A program made the translations under genes and the position numbers. DNA of 64,000 bases from Gracilaria vermiculophylla. Its lineage: Eukaryota > Rhodophyta > Florideophyceae > Gracilariales > Gracilariaceae. The notes under the pieces were generated by a model that saw nothing but the letters and a program-made list of their open reading frames with translations, made no database searches and was not told where the DNA came from. The stretch covers positions 2,117,606-2,181,605 of the forward strand of contig JAHNZQ020000010.1 in assembly GCA_019155205.2 (NCBI GenBank), written 5' to 3'. Below, piece by piece: positions 30,885 through 40,817 of the stretch (its first letter is position 1; each line of letters opens with the position of its first letter).

Positions 30885-31487
30885 ATGGCGGGCGCCGTCG
30901 ACACCCGCAACCAGGCATGGGTGAACGACAAGTCTCGCTTCGGGCTCAAAATGCTCCAGAGAATGGGCTGGAGCGAGGGGAAGGGCCTCGGGCGCGAGGA
31001 GAATGGCAGGCTGGACCCGCTGCGCGCGAAGAAGAATTTTGACAAGGAAGGCCTGGGCGTTTCCGTTGTCAAGACCAGCGCGTGGGACGCCCCGGCTCAA
31101 ATGGCGCAGGGGCTGAACAGCGTGCTCGCCAAATTGGCCTCAAGCCACTGCGGCTCGGCGAGACAAGGCGCTGGGGTGGAGAATACCGCTGGTCGAGCGG
31201 TTGGTTTTTATGCAAGGAGAGCGGCGCAGAAGGACGTTAAGGCGTACTCACCAGACGCTCTACGGGAGATTCTTGGAGGCGTGGGCGGTGCTAAGCGAGC
31301 AGAAGAGGAGCGTAAGCCTGCTTTGCTTTCGGATGATGTTCCGGCGGTGCCATCGAAGATTAAGCGCGTTCGTGGTGAAAAACGCAAGCGAAAAGAGTCT
31401 GACATGCTTGGTGTTGCTTCCAAGATACGAAAAAAACACAAAGCTGACAAGAAGAAGCGCAAAAGAAAGAAAGAAAAGACCAAATAA
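30885..31487 (+). CDS. PINX1: G-patch protein PINX1/Gno1-like
   Basis: A 200-residue nucleolar-type protein. The N-terminus NQAWVNDKSRFGLKMLQRMG leads into a G-patch (GWSEGKGLGREENG, GLGV) that matches PINX1 closely. WDAPAQMAQGLNSVLAKL corresponds to its post-G-patch helix, and RRAAQKDVKAYSPDALREIL to the conserved KFTKGKDLSSRSKTDLDCI region. The C-terminus is strongly basic (KKHKADKKKRKRKKEKTK), as expected for nucleolar localisation. The family activates the Prp43/DHX15 helicase in pre-rRNA processing, and human PINX1 also inhibits telomerase. The start is the first ATG. It converges on the OXLD1-like gene. Confidence 0.87.
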   Translation: MAGAVDTRNQAWVNDKSRFGLKMLQRMGWSEGKGLGREENGRLDPLRAKKNFDKEGLGVSVVKTSAWDAPAQMAQGLNSVLAKLASSHCGSARQGAGVENTAGRAVGFYARRAAQKDVKAYSPDALREILGGVGGAKRAEEERKPALLSDDVPAVPSKIKRVRGEKRKRKESDMLGVASKIRKKHKADKKKRKRKKEKTK

Positions 31488-31713
31488 GCCTTGAAAGGTT
31501 ACACACTCGAGCCGCCACTTGCATAACATGACGACCAGTTTTGAACTCGCTCGCGTAAAATTAATACCTCTGTGTAGCCGTCCATTGCGCGGCGCGTCAA
31601 ATTGCAAACGGTTTCTGCGAAGAGCAGCAACAAAAATCCAGATCGCGGTGAAATACTTTGCTGCAACCGAGTGTGTTGTGGTCCCAGAGCGTTGATTTCT
31701 TTGCTTGCTCACA

Positions 31714-31998
31714 TCACTTTTGGAGGGTGCGACCTGCTGCTGCTGTGCCCGTGCTCTTGTTTACGTTGCGCTTCTTCTTTTCTTGGATGTACGCTTTGTG
31801 CTTCTCGAAGTATTCTTCCCAGACGCAGCTGCTGCAGCCGTTTCCACAACATTCATGCGGTTCTGGCATGCGCGGCGGTTGAAGGCTTTCAAAACTGCTC
31901 CAGCGCATTGGGAAATATCGAGTCGAGCTGGTGGAATTGCCAGTCCCGCTTGGCCCCACGGTGCGGAAAGCTCTTGCTAGCCTTAGGCAAAGCGCCAT
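31714..31998 (-). CDS. OXLD1-like small Cys-rich protein (oxidoreductase-like domain)
   Basis: A 94-residue protein, or 112 if the upstream Met at 32052 is used. The start MALCLRLARAFRTVG suits a mitochondrial presequence. The core PEPHECCGNGCSSCVWEEYF carries the CCxxGCxxCVW pattern diagnostic of the oxidoreductase-like domain (OXLD1 family), followed by HKAYIQEKKKR. Function is poorly known; the cysteines suggest metal binding or redox chemistry. It lies in a compact spot between PINX1 and trigger factor. The motif makes this short gene secure although its exact start is not. Confidence 0.78.
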   Translation of the reverse strand: MALCLRLARAFRTVGPSGTGNSTSSTRYFPMRWSSFESLQPPRMPEPHECCGNGCSSCVWEEYFEKHKAYIQEKKKRNVNKSTGTAAAGRTLQK

Positions 31999-32645
31999 GA
32001 GCTTTTCCTGATTTTCAGGTCTTCGAGTGGCATGTGAGCCACCTAAAACCACTCAACTGCTAACACGAGTGACTCAAATGGCCATCAACTTGCAAAAGAG
32101 CACCGGCGGTAGTCCGAACGCTGGTTGATGCGAAAAGATGCGAAACTAAACAATTTCTTGCGAATTCTGTTGCGTTGCTGAAGTTGCCGGCTTACTGAAA
32201 ATGCCCAATATACGCACAAGTCTTCAGAGAGGAGCAAGTCATCCATCCCCAGAAGTCGTTGATACGCTACGAACGCCGTGAAAACGCGTTCCGCTGGTGT
32301 TTGCAATTGGGGAGAGGTGGGGGGCGGGGGCGGGGCGCATCCTCCACGTTTTTCTTTGGCTTGCCCTCAATCCGGGCCTTGTCTACAGCGCATTGCCGGG
32401 CTCCGAGGATGCCACCGGTGCGCGCGAAATAACACTTAAAAAGCCAAAAAAGGCACGGCCTCCGAAAGGCTACAGGATCTGCAGTGCTGGATCATTTTGC
32501 GGCAAGAGCACATGCACGCGTTATGAGCTCCGCGTTGTTGAAATCTCCCAAGAGCCGGGATCAGCTATACCCGTGTCTGTGTTGAAACATCACGATTAGA
32601 CCAAGTCTTGTTTTGTGTTGAGTGCCACTATCTGCGGCTCGCACT
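31999..32645. other. Divergent spacer, OXLD1-like/trigger factor
   Basis: About 650 bases between outward-facing starts. It contains a G-rich patch near 32,310-32,335 and an open frame from GTG at 32297 to 32599 that has no ATG and no recognised domain. Promoters for both genes are expected here. Confidence 0.35.
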
Positions 32646-34118
32646 ATGTACGCCCCTGGCTTCGTAAACAGTACCCCGAGACTATGGCTCCATCATCATG
32701 GACAACGGTCGCAAATCTGTTCCGCTCGCAAAGCCATCCTTACACCAGCCCCGCTGCGCATGGGGCTTTCTGTCAAGACAGCGCCGCTTCCGAAGAGTCA
32801 GGTGAGTATTGAGATTTCCGTGGGTAAGGAGGAATGCAGTGCGGCATGGGATTCCGTTGTCAAGGAGCTCTCTAAGAAGTCTAAAATCCAGGGCTTTCGG
32901 AAGGGAACTGCTCCCAAGCAACTCATTATTAACCAGTACGGGAAGGAGAATCTGAAGGCTAGCGCATGCGAGGAAGTTATTGAGAAATCCATTCAGAAAG
33001 CGTTAACGGATGCTGGTATTCACGCCATTGGTCAGGCGGAGGTGGACGATGATGGAGGTATAGCTTCTGTAATCGCCAATTATGATCCGCAGTCTTCATT
33101 GAAGTTCAAGGTAAAGATTGATGTCTGGCCTGAGGCTTCTTTCATTTCTTCTTACGAGAATCTTGAAATCGAAGCAGAAGAATCAGCTTTTGACGAATCT
33201 TTAGTCGATAAGGCGCTTGAAGATCTGAGACAGAAAGAGTCCTTTTCCGTCTTGGCTCCGGAAGGAACGAAGGCGGAACTGGGAAAGTTGCTGGTAGCGG
33301 ATCTAGTCGGTTACTATCGAAATGATGATGGAACCAAGGGAGACAAATTGCCCGAAATTGCGGACGGCAACTCTATTGAAATCAAAATGACCGAGGGTAA
33401 GTTTATGGCTGGCTTTGTCGAGGGCTTGATTGGCGCCGAAGTAGGCGAAACACGAGATGTGAATGTTGAGTTTCCGGCCACGAATTCGCGACCTGAGTTG
33501 GCAGGCGTGAAAGCGATTTTCTCCGTGACGATCCACGCCATCAAAGACGTGGTGCTTCCTGAACTGAATGACGACTTTGCTCGGCAAGTCAGCGAAGAGA
33601 AAAGCCTCGAAGATTTCCGCAAGACTATTCGCGATCGGCTCGACACCGAGTCGGAAACGGCTCAGGAAAAGAATATCAACACTGCGATTGATAATGAACT
33701 TGCCGAAATCGTTCAGGTGGACTTGCCGGAGTCTCTGGTCGAAAACCAGGTCAAGAACAAGTTTGCATCAATGCTTGCCTCTTTCAAGGACAAAGGCATG
33801 CCCGATGAACAAGTCAAGGCCATGGTGACCAAAGAAAACTACGAAATGTACAAGGAACGAGCTCGAGTAAACGTGGAGAAGTCTTTACGCGTCAACTTTG
33901 CGATATCTCGTATCGCAAAGGATCAAAACCTGGATGTGGACAAGAAGGCCGTTGAAGATCAGATGGCTTTTGTCCGTGCAGAATTGCAAGGGCAAGATAT
34001 GGAAGAGGATAAAGTACGGGATCAGATTGAGGCACAGCTTGAGCGGGAACTAGTCTTGGCACACATTAAGAAGTCCGCTAAGATATCTCTTGTTCCGCCA
34101 AAGAAGGCTGAGAAATAG
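32646..34118 (+). CDS. TIG: Trigger factor, ribosome-associated chaperone, organellar
   Basis: About 490 residues. The N-terminal ~50 residues are basic and Ser/Pro-containing, consistent with plastid targeting. The ribosome-binding domain follows, with VSIEISVGKEECSAAWDSVVKEL and the signature loop GFRKGTAPKQLI (bacterial consensus GFRxGxxP). An intact PPIase-like domain runs from LVADLVGYY through GKFMAGFVEGLIGAEVGETRD to GVKAIFSVTIHAIKD. The C-terminal helical chaperone arms start at LPELNDDFARQVS. Trigger factor meets nascent chains at bacterial-type ribosomes, so the plastid is the expected site. The longer frame starts at GTG; ATG at 32646 is chosen. Confidence 0.93.
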   Translation: MYAPGFVNSTPRLWLHHHGQRSQICSARKAILTPAPLRMGLSVKTAPLPKSQVSIEISVGKEECSAAWDSVVKELSKKSKIQGFRKGTAPKQLIINQYGKENLKASACEEVIEKSIQKALTDAGIHAIGQAEVDDDGGIASVIANYDPQSSLKFKVKIDVWPEASFISSYENLEIEAEESAFDESLVDKALEDLRQKESFSVLAPEGTKAELGKLLVADLVGYYRNDDGTKGDKLPEIADGNSIEIKMTEGKFMAGFVEGLIGAEVGETRDVNVEFPATNSRPELAGVKAIFSVTIHAIKDVVLPELNDDFARQVSEEKSLEDFRKTIRDRLDTESETAQEKNINTAIDNELAEIVQVDLPESLVENQVKNKFASMLASFKDKGMPDEQVKAMVTKENYEMYKERARVNVEKSLRVNFAISRIAKDQNLDVDKKAVEDQMAFVRAELQGQDMEEDKVRDQIEAQLERELVLAHIKKSAKISLVPPKKAEK

Positions 34119-35101
34119 GTTTCAGGGCTGTCTGTAGAGTTAAAAAGAAAAGGACTAGAGCAAAACCGCGACACTAGAGTTTCCAGAAAAGAAAATCTGT
34201 TCCGGTGCTCCACAAATTTCGTAAATTAACGAGAAAGTGATGCGATGTACTTCTGGTACGCGAAGCAAGAAAAATGCGGGTCACGATTTTTTTCGATCTT
34301 CACCGACAAACTTTGCTGCGAAGAAGTCGTAATACTAATAGAGACAGAAATTTGAGACAGAGGCTGCTGCCGACATCGGGCCTATACCATTGTTGAGCCT
34401 CAGAGAAGGAACTGACTTTCGTAATTTCCAAGCACGGGTCATTCCATTCCGCACGAGGGTTATCCTGATGAGGCCCTAAAGGAGCGTAAGAAATGACGCA
34501 TTAGAATCCTATTCGCTCGGGCCCCTCTGCCCTTCTTTATTGTGGTCAAAGAATGTAAAACCCACAGACTTGAGGACATTTTCTTCTTTAGAAAGTGACC
34601 TGCCATTTGCAGACACTGTTAGCATTATACTACTTCGAGCTCTGAGGCGTCACACGGTTTACATCACGACGAGTTTTGCAAGGAAGATATGACGAGCATG
34701 TCCGTTACTGTCGATGAACTTCGCGCCTGAACAACATTCTCCGGCTGCACAAACCAACATCCCCTCCGCATTTGCAATCTGAAATCGGCTTCGTACAGCG
34801 CGTGACGTTTTGCACCCAAAAGTGCATTTGCGCCTCTTTCATGTTCGCGTTCTTCCACCTTTGGTCATGTGGTGCGACACTCCTACTTGAGGTGTCCCGA
34901 GAGTGCTGTTTTACAGGACTAAAAGATGAGGTGTTCGTCTCGATGAGTTGACGCACTGCTCAGAAGTCCAAGTGCTATTACATATACTTTGATTATTTCG
35001 AATACTGAAAGTCAGTATGCCTCTAGGTTTTTAGTATTGGTTAACAAACTTAAGTATATCTTGCTAGAGTTTGTGCGCGTAACAGACACATCTGTATCTG
35101 G
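34119..35101. other. AT-rich convergent spacer
   Basis: About 980 bases between the stops of trigger factor and the debranching enzyme. Low GC, short frames only and no recognised element. This is an unusually long convergent gap for the window. Confidence 0.45.
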
Positions 35102-38100
35102 TTAGCGCTTCTTTCGATCTTCATAGTCTTTTCGCTTACGAAAGACGTCTTCTACCCTGCGCTTGTCCATTGTCTCCGCCCTTTTTTTAAAACGCTGTCT
35201 TTGAGAGATTGATTGGTTCCTGATCGCTTGCTCTTCTGCGGTTGGACGTGGTTCTAGCCCGACCGAGTACCTTGATAATGGATCGTCTCCATGAAAAGAA
35301 CAATGGACGTCAGCGATGGATGCAAGACGCAATTCAAGCTGTGAACTGCAACATTCCAACGCCGAAGCACGTCGCAGTACAGCCGCCGAACGCCCACTGA
35401 CCTCTATGGCACCAACAAATGGGCCACTTATGGTACGCGTGCCAGCAACCGAAGCGCTCACTGTCTGCATCCACATGACGTCTGCCTTCTTACCAGGCAA
35501 CTCGAACACAACCTGTACAGGAGTTGCGTTGAATAGAACCACAACCTCGGACCACTGCAGGGATTGTTCCTTGAGATCTTCTTCTTCACACCCGCTCCTG
35601 GAATTTTGTTTCCTGAGCTGCGTCAGCAACTGCTCCGGATTTCCTTTGATGCGGTACGCGATACATCGATCAGGAACGTGCAGCCCACAATCCTCATAGA
35701 AAACTATCCTCTCATGAATCTCTTCAGCGTTTTCCATGCAAAAGATCTCAGGATGGGCCCTGCGCAACAGAATGAGCCCCCTGTAGTACTGAACGATGGG
35801 CCATTCTTTCAGTTTGGCATCCCAACGAATCATATTGATCTCATCTGGCGATTCGTACGAATTCTCATCGTCAAACTTAGTTCTGCACATTTCTTGCCCG
35901 GCTTGAATTAATGGAATCCCTTGCGATGTGAGTACTAGAACGGCTGCTAGTTTGTGCATTCGCTTGATATCTTCCTCGCTAAACTTGATAGTATCAGTTC
36001 TCATTCGAATGTAATGTTTCATGTGATCCCACAGAGTTCGATTATCATGACACTCGACGTAGTTTATGCTTTCATGAGGCGAGTCTGCAAACATGTCCAC
36101 CGAGCCAATAATTCCCCCTTTGACTTCCATTAGCCTCCCCCCATCCATAATAAAAGTTTCCTCGGTATCAAATGGAGAACCCCTAATTGCATTACGAAAT
36201 GTGTCGTTAAAGACTGCGAACCCTTTGGAGCGCTGTGAACCTTTATCTGTAGTCTTTATGGGAGAGAGCCCGCCGATCCATGGCTCACCATACACCACGA
36301 TATTCGGGTCGATGATTTTCAGTTCTTCAACTGCAAGCTGGACTGTTTTCACGTCAATCAAGCCCAACAAATCAAATCTAAAGCCATCAACTCCAAATTC
36401 AGTGACCCAATACTTTAAGGAGTCAATGATGAACTTCCGTCCCATAGGAGACTCACTGCGAAATTCGTTTCCGCAACCCGATCCATTCGAATAACACTCA
36501 CCACATCGAGGCTCATGAGGTGCCCTTTTTCCACAAGTACTCTCACCGTTGTGAGCAACCGGAGTGTTGCCACAGGTGCGATAGTAATATCGCGGAGCGA
36601 GTCCGTTGAAGGAAAACCGAGCTTCCAAGTTCAATTCATTGCTGTCTTCAGCCGTGTGGTTGTATACTACGTCCATAATCACCCTCAGCCCCGCTTTGTG
36701 CGCAGCGCTGACAAGCTTCTTAAATTCCTTCACGCGCGCAGCAGTGTGTGTTGATGTAGCATACCATCCATCAGGTGAATTGAAATGAACAGGCATGTAT
36801 CCCCATCTGTATTCAGACTCATCAGCTTCATTGTTGTCAAAGTCCTGGATGGGCATTATCTGAATAGCCGTTACACCCATTTGAGCAATATGATCTAACC
36901 CTGTAGAGAATTTGTTAAGTATTGAGAAATCCTTGTCAGCTCCAGGCATGATTTCCTGCTCCCATGGGGTTAAAGGCGTTTGATGTGGATGTTCCCCTGA
37001 CTTGAGCATCATCTTCGTACCTCTCTCCGTAAGGCCGAGAAACTTTCCACCGTTTCGTATACCCGAAAATTTATCTATGGTCACGTCACGAATGTGTAGT
37101 TCGTAAACAATGTTATCGGCAACACGCAGCTTTGGACGGTCATAGATCGGTGTCATATCCGTGCCATATATTAGCCCCCGACCAGTGTGCGCAGTGTTAC
37201 ATCTTGAATAAGGGTCGATAACCTCTACACCTGGAAACAGGCGCTTATTCTCGCCTTCGGCAAGCAGTTTGTAGTACATGCCCTTCAAATCCTTTGCAAC
37301 AATAACCTTCCAGCAGCCCTGCGGAATTCGTCGCATTGGCACAACATCCCGACCTGCGTCGCCTGTAGCCTTCTCGTAAAGCACAACGCTCACCTGATCA
37401 GAAGCCGGCGCAAAGCACCTGAATACGCACTGACGCGTAGAGTACGTCCACCCAAGTGAACCCTCATAGAAATACCTGTCCTCATCCTGAAAGGTTTCCC
37501 AACGTAAACAGGCAGGTTCAAGGGGAGGAGCGTGCACAATCACATTCTCGACAAGAAAATCCTCATCAAAGTGTGCCACCTTATCGTCGAAAAAAAAGCG
37601 TATACTTGTGGGAGACAGTTGTTTGCTCTTTTGGTGGCACAAAGTTCTACCAGCCATATGATCAAATGATTGATTTCCTTCATTGGATGACATATGAATA
37701 GGATGTTTGCAAAGTTTGAAATGCACATCAGGGTGGGATGCTACCCCCGCCTTCTTAGGTGGACAAATCCATCCCCACGGAAGAGGCGTCCTGACAACTA
37801 TTGAGTGTTCACTATCGGCAAAAGCTTCCATCATACTCATTACGTCATCAAGTGAGCGCAGAACAAGAGAAGAGCCCTGCGTGATAGTAAACGTTGGCAA
37901 ATCATCGTAATCTGTATCGCCGGGTGACACAAAATCGGATGTTATACTCTTAACTCTCACCTCGTTATCGTTTCCGAATAGCGAGGCATTCCAAACGCGT
38001 TCGACGCCATCCTTTTCAAGCCAAGAGCTCCCGCCCCGTCTCGGAAGCAAACAAATATCCTTGGCACTCCCATAACAAGCACGGTCCACGATGAAGTCAG

Positions 38101-39799
38101 CCCAACCACTTGTCTCCGCAACTGGTGCCAATGCGACGCGATGCGAGCTAGGGTCGGTTGGGTCCCACGTCCAAAGGTCCCATCCATTGTAATCTGAGGG
38201 GGAGAAACGTCGGTATCGGATTCTGAACCATCGTTTCGCAATGAGCTGATGCGGGTCGGGCGGTTGCACATATATTCTGGAATCGCCCTGCACGAAGTGA
38301 AGAATTTGAGCGGGGGGTTCTGCGCTTGTCCATTCTCTGGTGACATCTCTGCGACAGGCGTCTCGAAAGGGTTCTGCCACAACAGTGTGTCCGAATTCAT
38401 CAACTGATTCTTTCGCGGGATGCAGGTGCATTCGCACAGGTTCGACAAACACACGAGTTTTGTAGGGGAAAATGTGACCAATCAAGTGAAAGACAATTTG
38501 ACCCGGGACGGAAGGCCTGCGAGGCGTGAGCTTTGTAGTGAAAGCAGGATACTGTTCGGTGGCGTTTGTCCACACATGCAGCTCCCAATCGGCCCAATGA
38601 GTATCGAAGCGATGGTACACGACGGTGATATCGACGCGTGATGGCGTCAACAGATAGGGATAAGACTGGGCATAAATGACTCGGAAGCCCAGGGAAGGGG
38701 TCCATACGAGGGGAGGTTCTTGAACGGTTGAGGCGGCAGAAGAACGGATGGGGACGATAGAAAATTGGGGAGAATTTGTTTTAGAGTTGTGAAGTTGTAG
38801 TAGTTTGGTTACATCTATTGAAAAGGCTCGGGCAGAGTGATACGGTGACGGCAGTGATACGGGTTCTAAAGTGGTCGAGGCTGTGAGCATTATAGACACG
38901 ATCGGGGTGGAACGATCAAGGCGGAAGTAAAACAAAATGATTTGCTTTGACGGGCGGATTATCGGAGAGGGCTTTGGACTGGAGACGAGAGTTGTTGAAG
39001 GAATAGATGGTGACACGTAGGTGGATCGGGAAGCTTGTTGCAGCAGAAGGGATAGCGGGTCGATGGAAGGTTTCAAGGGGCGGGAAGAAAGGCTGATGTG
39101 TTCTGGAAAAGGAGCGTCAAAGGTGGGAAAGGACGGCTGTGAATGGGAAGGGGCAGGGTGATGGTAGGACTTCTGCAACGCGAAGGAGATGGTGTTTGGT
39201 AAGCGTGAAGTATCGAGGACGAACAAGGAGGGATGAGCGGGCACTCGATAGTGCGAGGTAGCGGGGAAAACGTCTCGTTTAGTCGCAGAGCCGTACACAA
39301 TGAGCCATTCGGGGCCAAAATCGGCGGTGACGAAAAGGAATGGATGCGAGGCGAGTTGGGAAGAGGGGAGCGGCGAAGCAAAGGCGTGCGGATGGTCGCT
39401 GAGCAAGAAGACATGCTTCTCATGATGCACGCTGCGAAGCGACGACAGGTCAAGCTTGCGGGGCGTGGAATCGACGAGGGCGGGGTGGGTGGGCTGCAGC
39501 AGCAGCTGGGAGGAGGGCGGCAGGGGGAGGCGGAAGAGCGCCCCATAGGCCGTGAAGGCGTCGGGGACGCATTGGGCGTAGGAGCGTGATCCGACCGAGA
39601 GAAGCCAGCGGTGGTAGTCGTGGTGGGGGCGATGGTAGTGCACGACGAGGTAGGCGGCGGGGGACGATAGCGGCGGCATGGAGGGGGCGGCTGTGCGGGT
39701 GCAGCGGGCGGAGGCGGCGAGGGCGCCGCGCGGAGGAGGCGGGGCGTGGGGAAACGACATGCGCCTCCGCGAGATGTGAGATCGTGCGCGCCGTGGCAT
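35102..39799 (-). CDS. Pullulanase/limit-dextrinase-type debranching enzyme with starch-binding modules
   Basis: A 1565-residue GH13 protein hydrolysing alpha-1,6 branches. Three CBM41-like beta modules are suggested by Y-x-R-x-x-x-D-W/Y-x-x-W-x-L-x-x-W patterns near residues 49, 390 and 525. A CBM48-like domain starts near 790. The catalytic barrel carries YRWGYMP, VVYNHT, GFRFDLLGLID (nucleophile Asp1143), VYGEPWIGG (acid Glu1172) and VECHDNRTLWD (Asp1252), all intact. The enzyme would trim branched glucan, either floridean starch or phytoglycogen. The N-terminus is Arg/Pro-rich and could start later, at Met 14 or 40. The C-terminus ends in an unusual charged tail (EDVFRKRKDYEDRKKR). Pullulanases usually have 900-1100 residues, so this is large. 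Confidence 0.88.
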   Translation of the reverse strand: MPRRARSHISRRRMSFPHAPPPPRGALAASARCTRTAAPSMPPLSSPAAYLVVHYHRPHHDYHRWLLSVGSRSYAQCVPDAFTAYGALFRLPLPPSSQLLLQPTHPALVDSTPRKLDLSSLRSVHHEKHVFLLSDHPHAFASPLPSSQLASHPFLFVTADFGPEWLIVYGSATKRDVFPATSHYRVPAHPSLFVLDTSRLPNTISFALQKSYHHPAPSHSQPSFPTFDAPFPEHISLSSRPLKPSIDPLSLLLQQASRSTYVSPSIPSTTLVSSPKPSPIIRPSKQIILFYFRLDRSTPIVSIMLTASTTLEPVSLPSPYHSARAFSIDVTKLLQLHNSKTNSPQFSIVPIRSSAASTVQEPPLVWTPSLGFRVIYAQSYPYLLTPSRVDITVVYHRFDTHWADWELHVWTNATEQYPAFTTKLTPRRPSVPGQIVFHLIGHIFPYKTRVFVEPVRMHLHPAKESVDEFGHTVVAEPFRDACRRDVTREWTSAEPPAQILHFVQGDSRIYVQPPDPHQLIAKRWFRIRYRRFSPSDYNGWDLWTWDPTDPSSHRVALAPVAETSGWADFIVDRACYGSAKDICLLPRRGGSSWLEKDGVERVWNASLFGNDNEVRVKSITSDFVSPGDTDYDDLPTFTITQGSSLVLRSLDDVMSMMEAFADSEHSIVVRTPLPWGWICPPKKAGVASHPDVHFKLCKHPIHMSSNEGNQSFDHMAGRTLCHQKSKQLSPTSIRFFFDDKVAHFDEDFLVENVIVHAPPLEPACLRWETFQDEDRYFYEGSLGWTYSTRQCVFRCFAPASDQVSVVLYEKATGDAGRDVVPMRRIPQGCWKVIVAKDLKGMYYKLLAEGENKRLFPGVEVIDPYSRCNTAHTGRGLIYGTDMTPIYDRPKLRVADNIVYELHIRDVTIDKFSGIRNGGKFLGLTERGTKMMLKSGEHPHQTPLTPWEQEIMPGADKDFSILNKFSTGLDHIAQMGVTAIQIMPIQDFDNNEADESEYRWGYMPVHFNSPDGWYATSTHTAARVKEFKKLVSAAHKAGLRVIMDVVYNHTAEDSNELNLEARFSFNGLAPRYYYRTCGNTPVAHNGESTCGKRAPHEPRCGECYSNGSGCGNEFRSESPMGRKFIIDSLKYWVTEFGVDGFRFDLLGLIDVKTVQLAVEELKIIDPNIVVYGEPWIGGLSPIKTTDKGSQRSKGFAVFNDTFRNAIRGSPFDTEETFIMDGGRLMEVKGGIIGSVDMFADSPHESINYVECHDNRTLWDHMKHYIRMRTDTIKFSEEDIKRMHKLAAVLVLTSQGIPLIQAGQEMCRTKFDDENSYESPDEINMIRWDAKLKEWPIVQYYRGLILLRRAHPEIFCMENAEEIHERIVFYEDCGLHVPDRCIAYRIKGNPEQLLTQLRKQNSRSGCEEEDLKEQSLQWSEVVVLFNATPVQVVFELPGKKADVMWMQTVSASVAGTRTISGPFVGAIEVSGRSAAVLRRASALECCSSQLELRLASIADVHCSFHGDDPLSRYSVGLEPRPTAEEQAIRNQSISQRQRFKKRAETMDKRRVEDVFRKRKDYEDRKKR

Positions 39800-40213
39800 G
39801 TTCCAGACGCGTCACAAAGGTGCTCCGTGTGCCCATTGGGCGGCGCGATCCCTAGATGAAAAAATCCCGCACGTGTACGCGGCGCATTGGCGCGCTCTCA
39901 GGCGCGCTGTGCGCTCATTGGCGCGCGCCGCGGGGTGCTTTGCGCGCGAGGTGGCGGACGAAAGCCGCGTGCTTGACGGCGTGCTTTCGAGTCACCCGCT
40001 GCAATGCGCTACAAATACGGTCGCGGCGCACAACCGACCTCTCCTCCCCCACCTCCCCACCATCCCGCGCCTCGCCCCCTCGCCGCCGCAGCCACCGCAG
40101 TTACCGCAGCCGCCGCAGTTACCGCAGCCGCCGCAGCCGCCGCAGCCGCCGCAGCCGCCGCAGCCGCCGCAGCCGCCGCAGTTTCCCAGCCGCCGCCTAC
40201 TCCCTCACGTACC
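39800..40213. promoter_or_regulatory. Divergent promoter with four CCAAT boxes
   Basis: It lies between the debranching enzyme and a small Ser/Pro-rich gene. CCAATGGGC on the minus strand is at 39831-39839. Two copies of CATTGGCGC are at 39885-39893 and 39916-39924. Downstream lie GCA/GCC-type triplets at about 40090-40190. The boxes suggest NF-Y binding. Confidence 0.55.
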
Positions 40214-40525
40214 ATGTCGTCCTCGTCCAAGGCCCCCTCGGACGCCGACCAGCCCATGTCGCCGCTGGCCACTTTCCGCGTCCCGTTCCTGTCGCTCAAC
40301 CCGGCGCTCAGCTCACCGCCGGCCATGGCGCTCACGCGCGCCCGTTCGCTGCCCGTCACGCCCGTGTGCGAGCCGCCGTCGCCCGCCGTGCGCGCCCCGC
40401 CGCCGCTGCACAGCCCCTCGGCCAGCCTCTCCGACCTGGACGTCGTCTCCGAGCCCCTCACGCACACGCAGCGCGTCGCCCGCGCCACCCGCGAGTTCCG
40501 CGACGCCTGGATTGTCATGGAGTGA
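40214..40525 (+). CDS. Small Ser/Pro-rich hypothetical protein
   Basis: A 103-residue protein I do not recognise. Low-complexity Ser/Pro/Ala sequence with LARTRARSLPVTP-like basic-Ser-Pro sites could be phosphorylated. The C-terminus is more ordered: LTHTQRVARATREFRDAWIVME. The start sits in a strong ACCATGTCG context. An upstream in-frame Met exists but only adds a poly-Ala tract coded by a GCA/GCC microsatellite, so it is not used. Coding status is probable but rests on start context and codon use only. Confidence 0.45.
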   Translation: MSSSSKAPSDADQPMSPLATFRVPFLSLNPALSSPPAMALTRARSLPVTPVCEPPSPAVRAPPPLHSPSASLSDLDVVSEPLTHTQRVARATREFRDAWIVME

Positions 40526-40817
40526 TTTGCCCGCCCGTCCGCTCAGGGCGCATTGCGTTGAGTGAGTCCGTGCCGCCTGTTTCGCGCCGCCGCCAGGCCG
40601 ACTGGTCGTCCCCAGCGCCAGCCTGCCGACGCTCCCCCGCGCTTTGCCAGCAGTCTGCGCCCCACTATTTATTTCAATTTCATGTAAACTAATTTGTACT
40701 TAAAACTCACTTTTTTGAGCCCATCTCCTTGCTTACCTCCCTCCGCGCGTACCCGCCGTCTCTCCGTATCTCTCTGCCGCGATCCGCGTCTTATGACCCA
40801 CGCCTGTGCGACCGTCA

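Noticed and set aside
32297..32599. A 100-codon frame before trigger factor
   Set aside because: It has no ATG (opens at GTG) and no recognised domain. Its two Cys-containing segments are not enough to call a gene.
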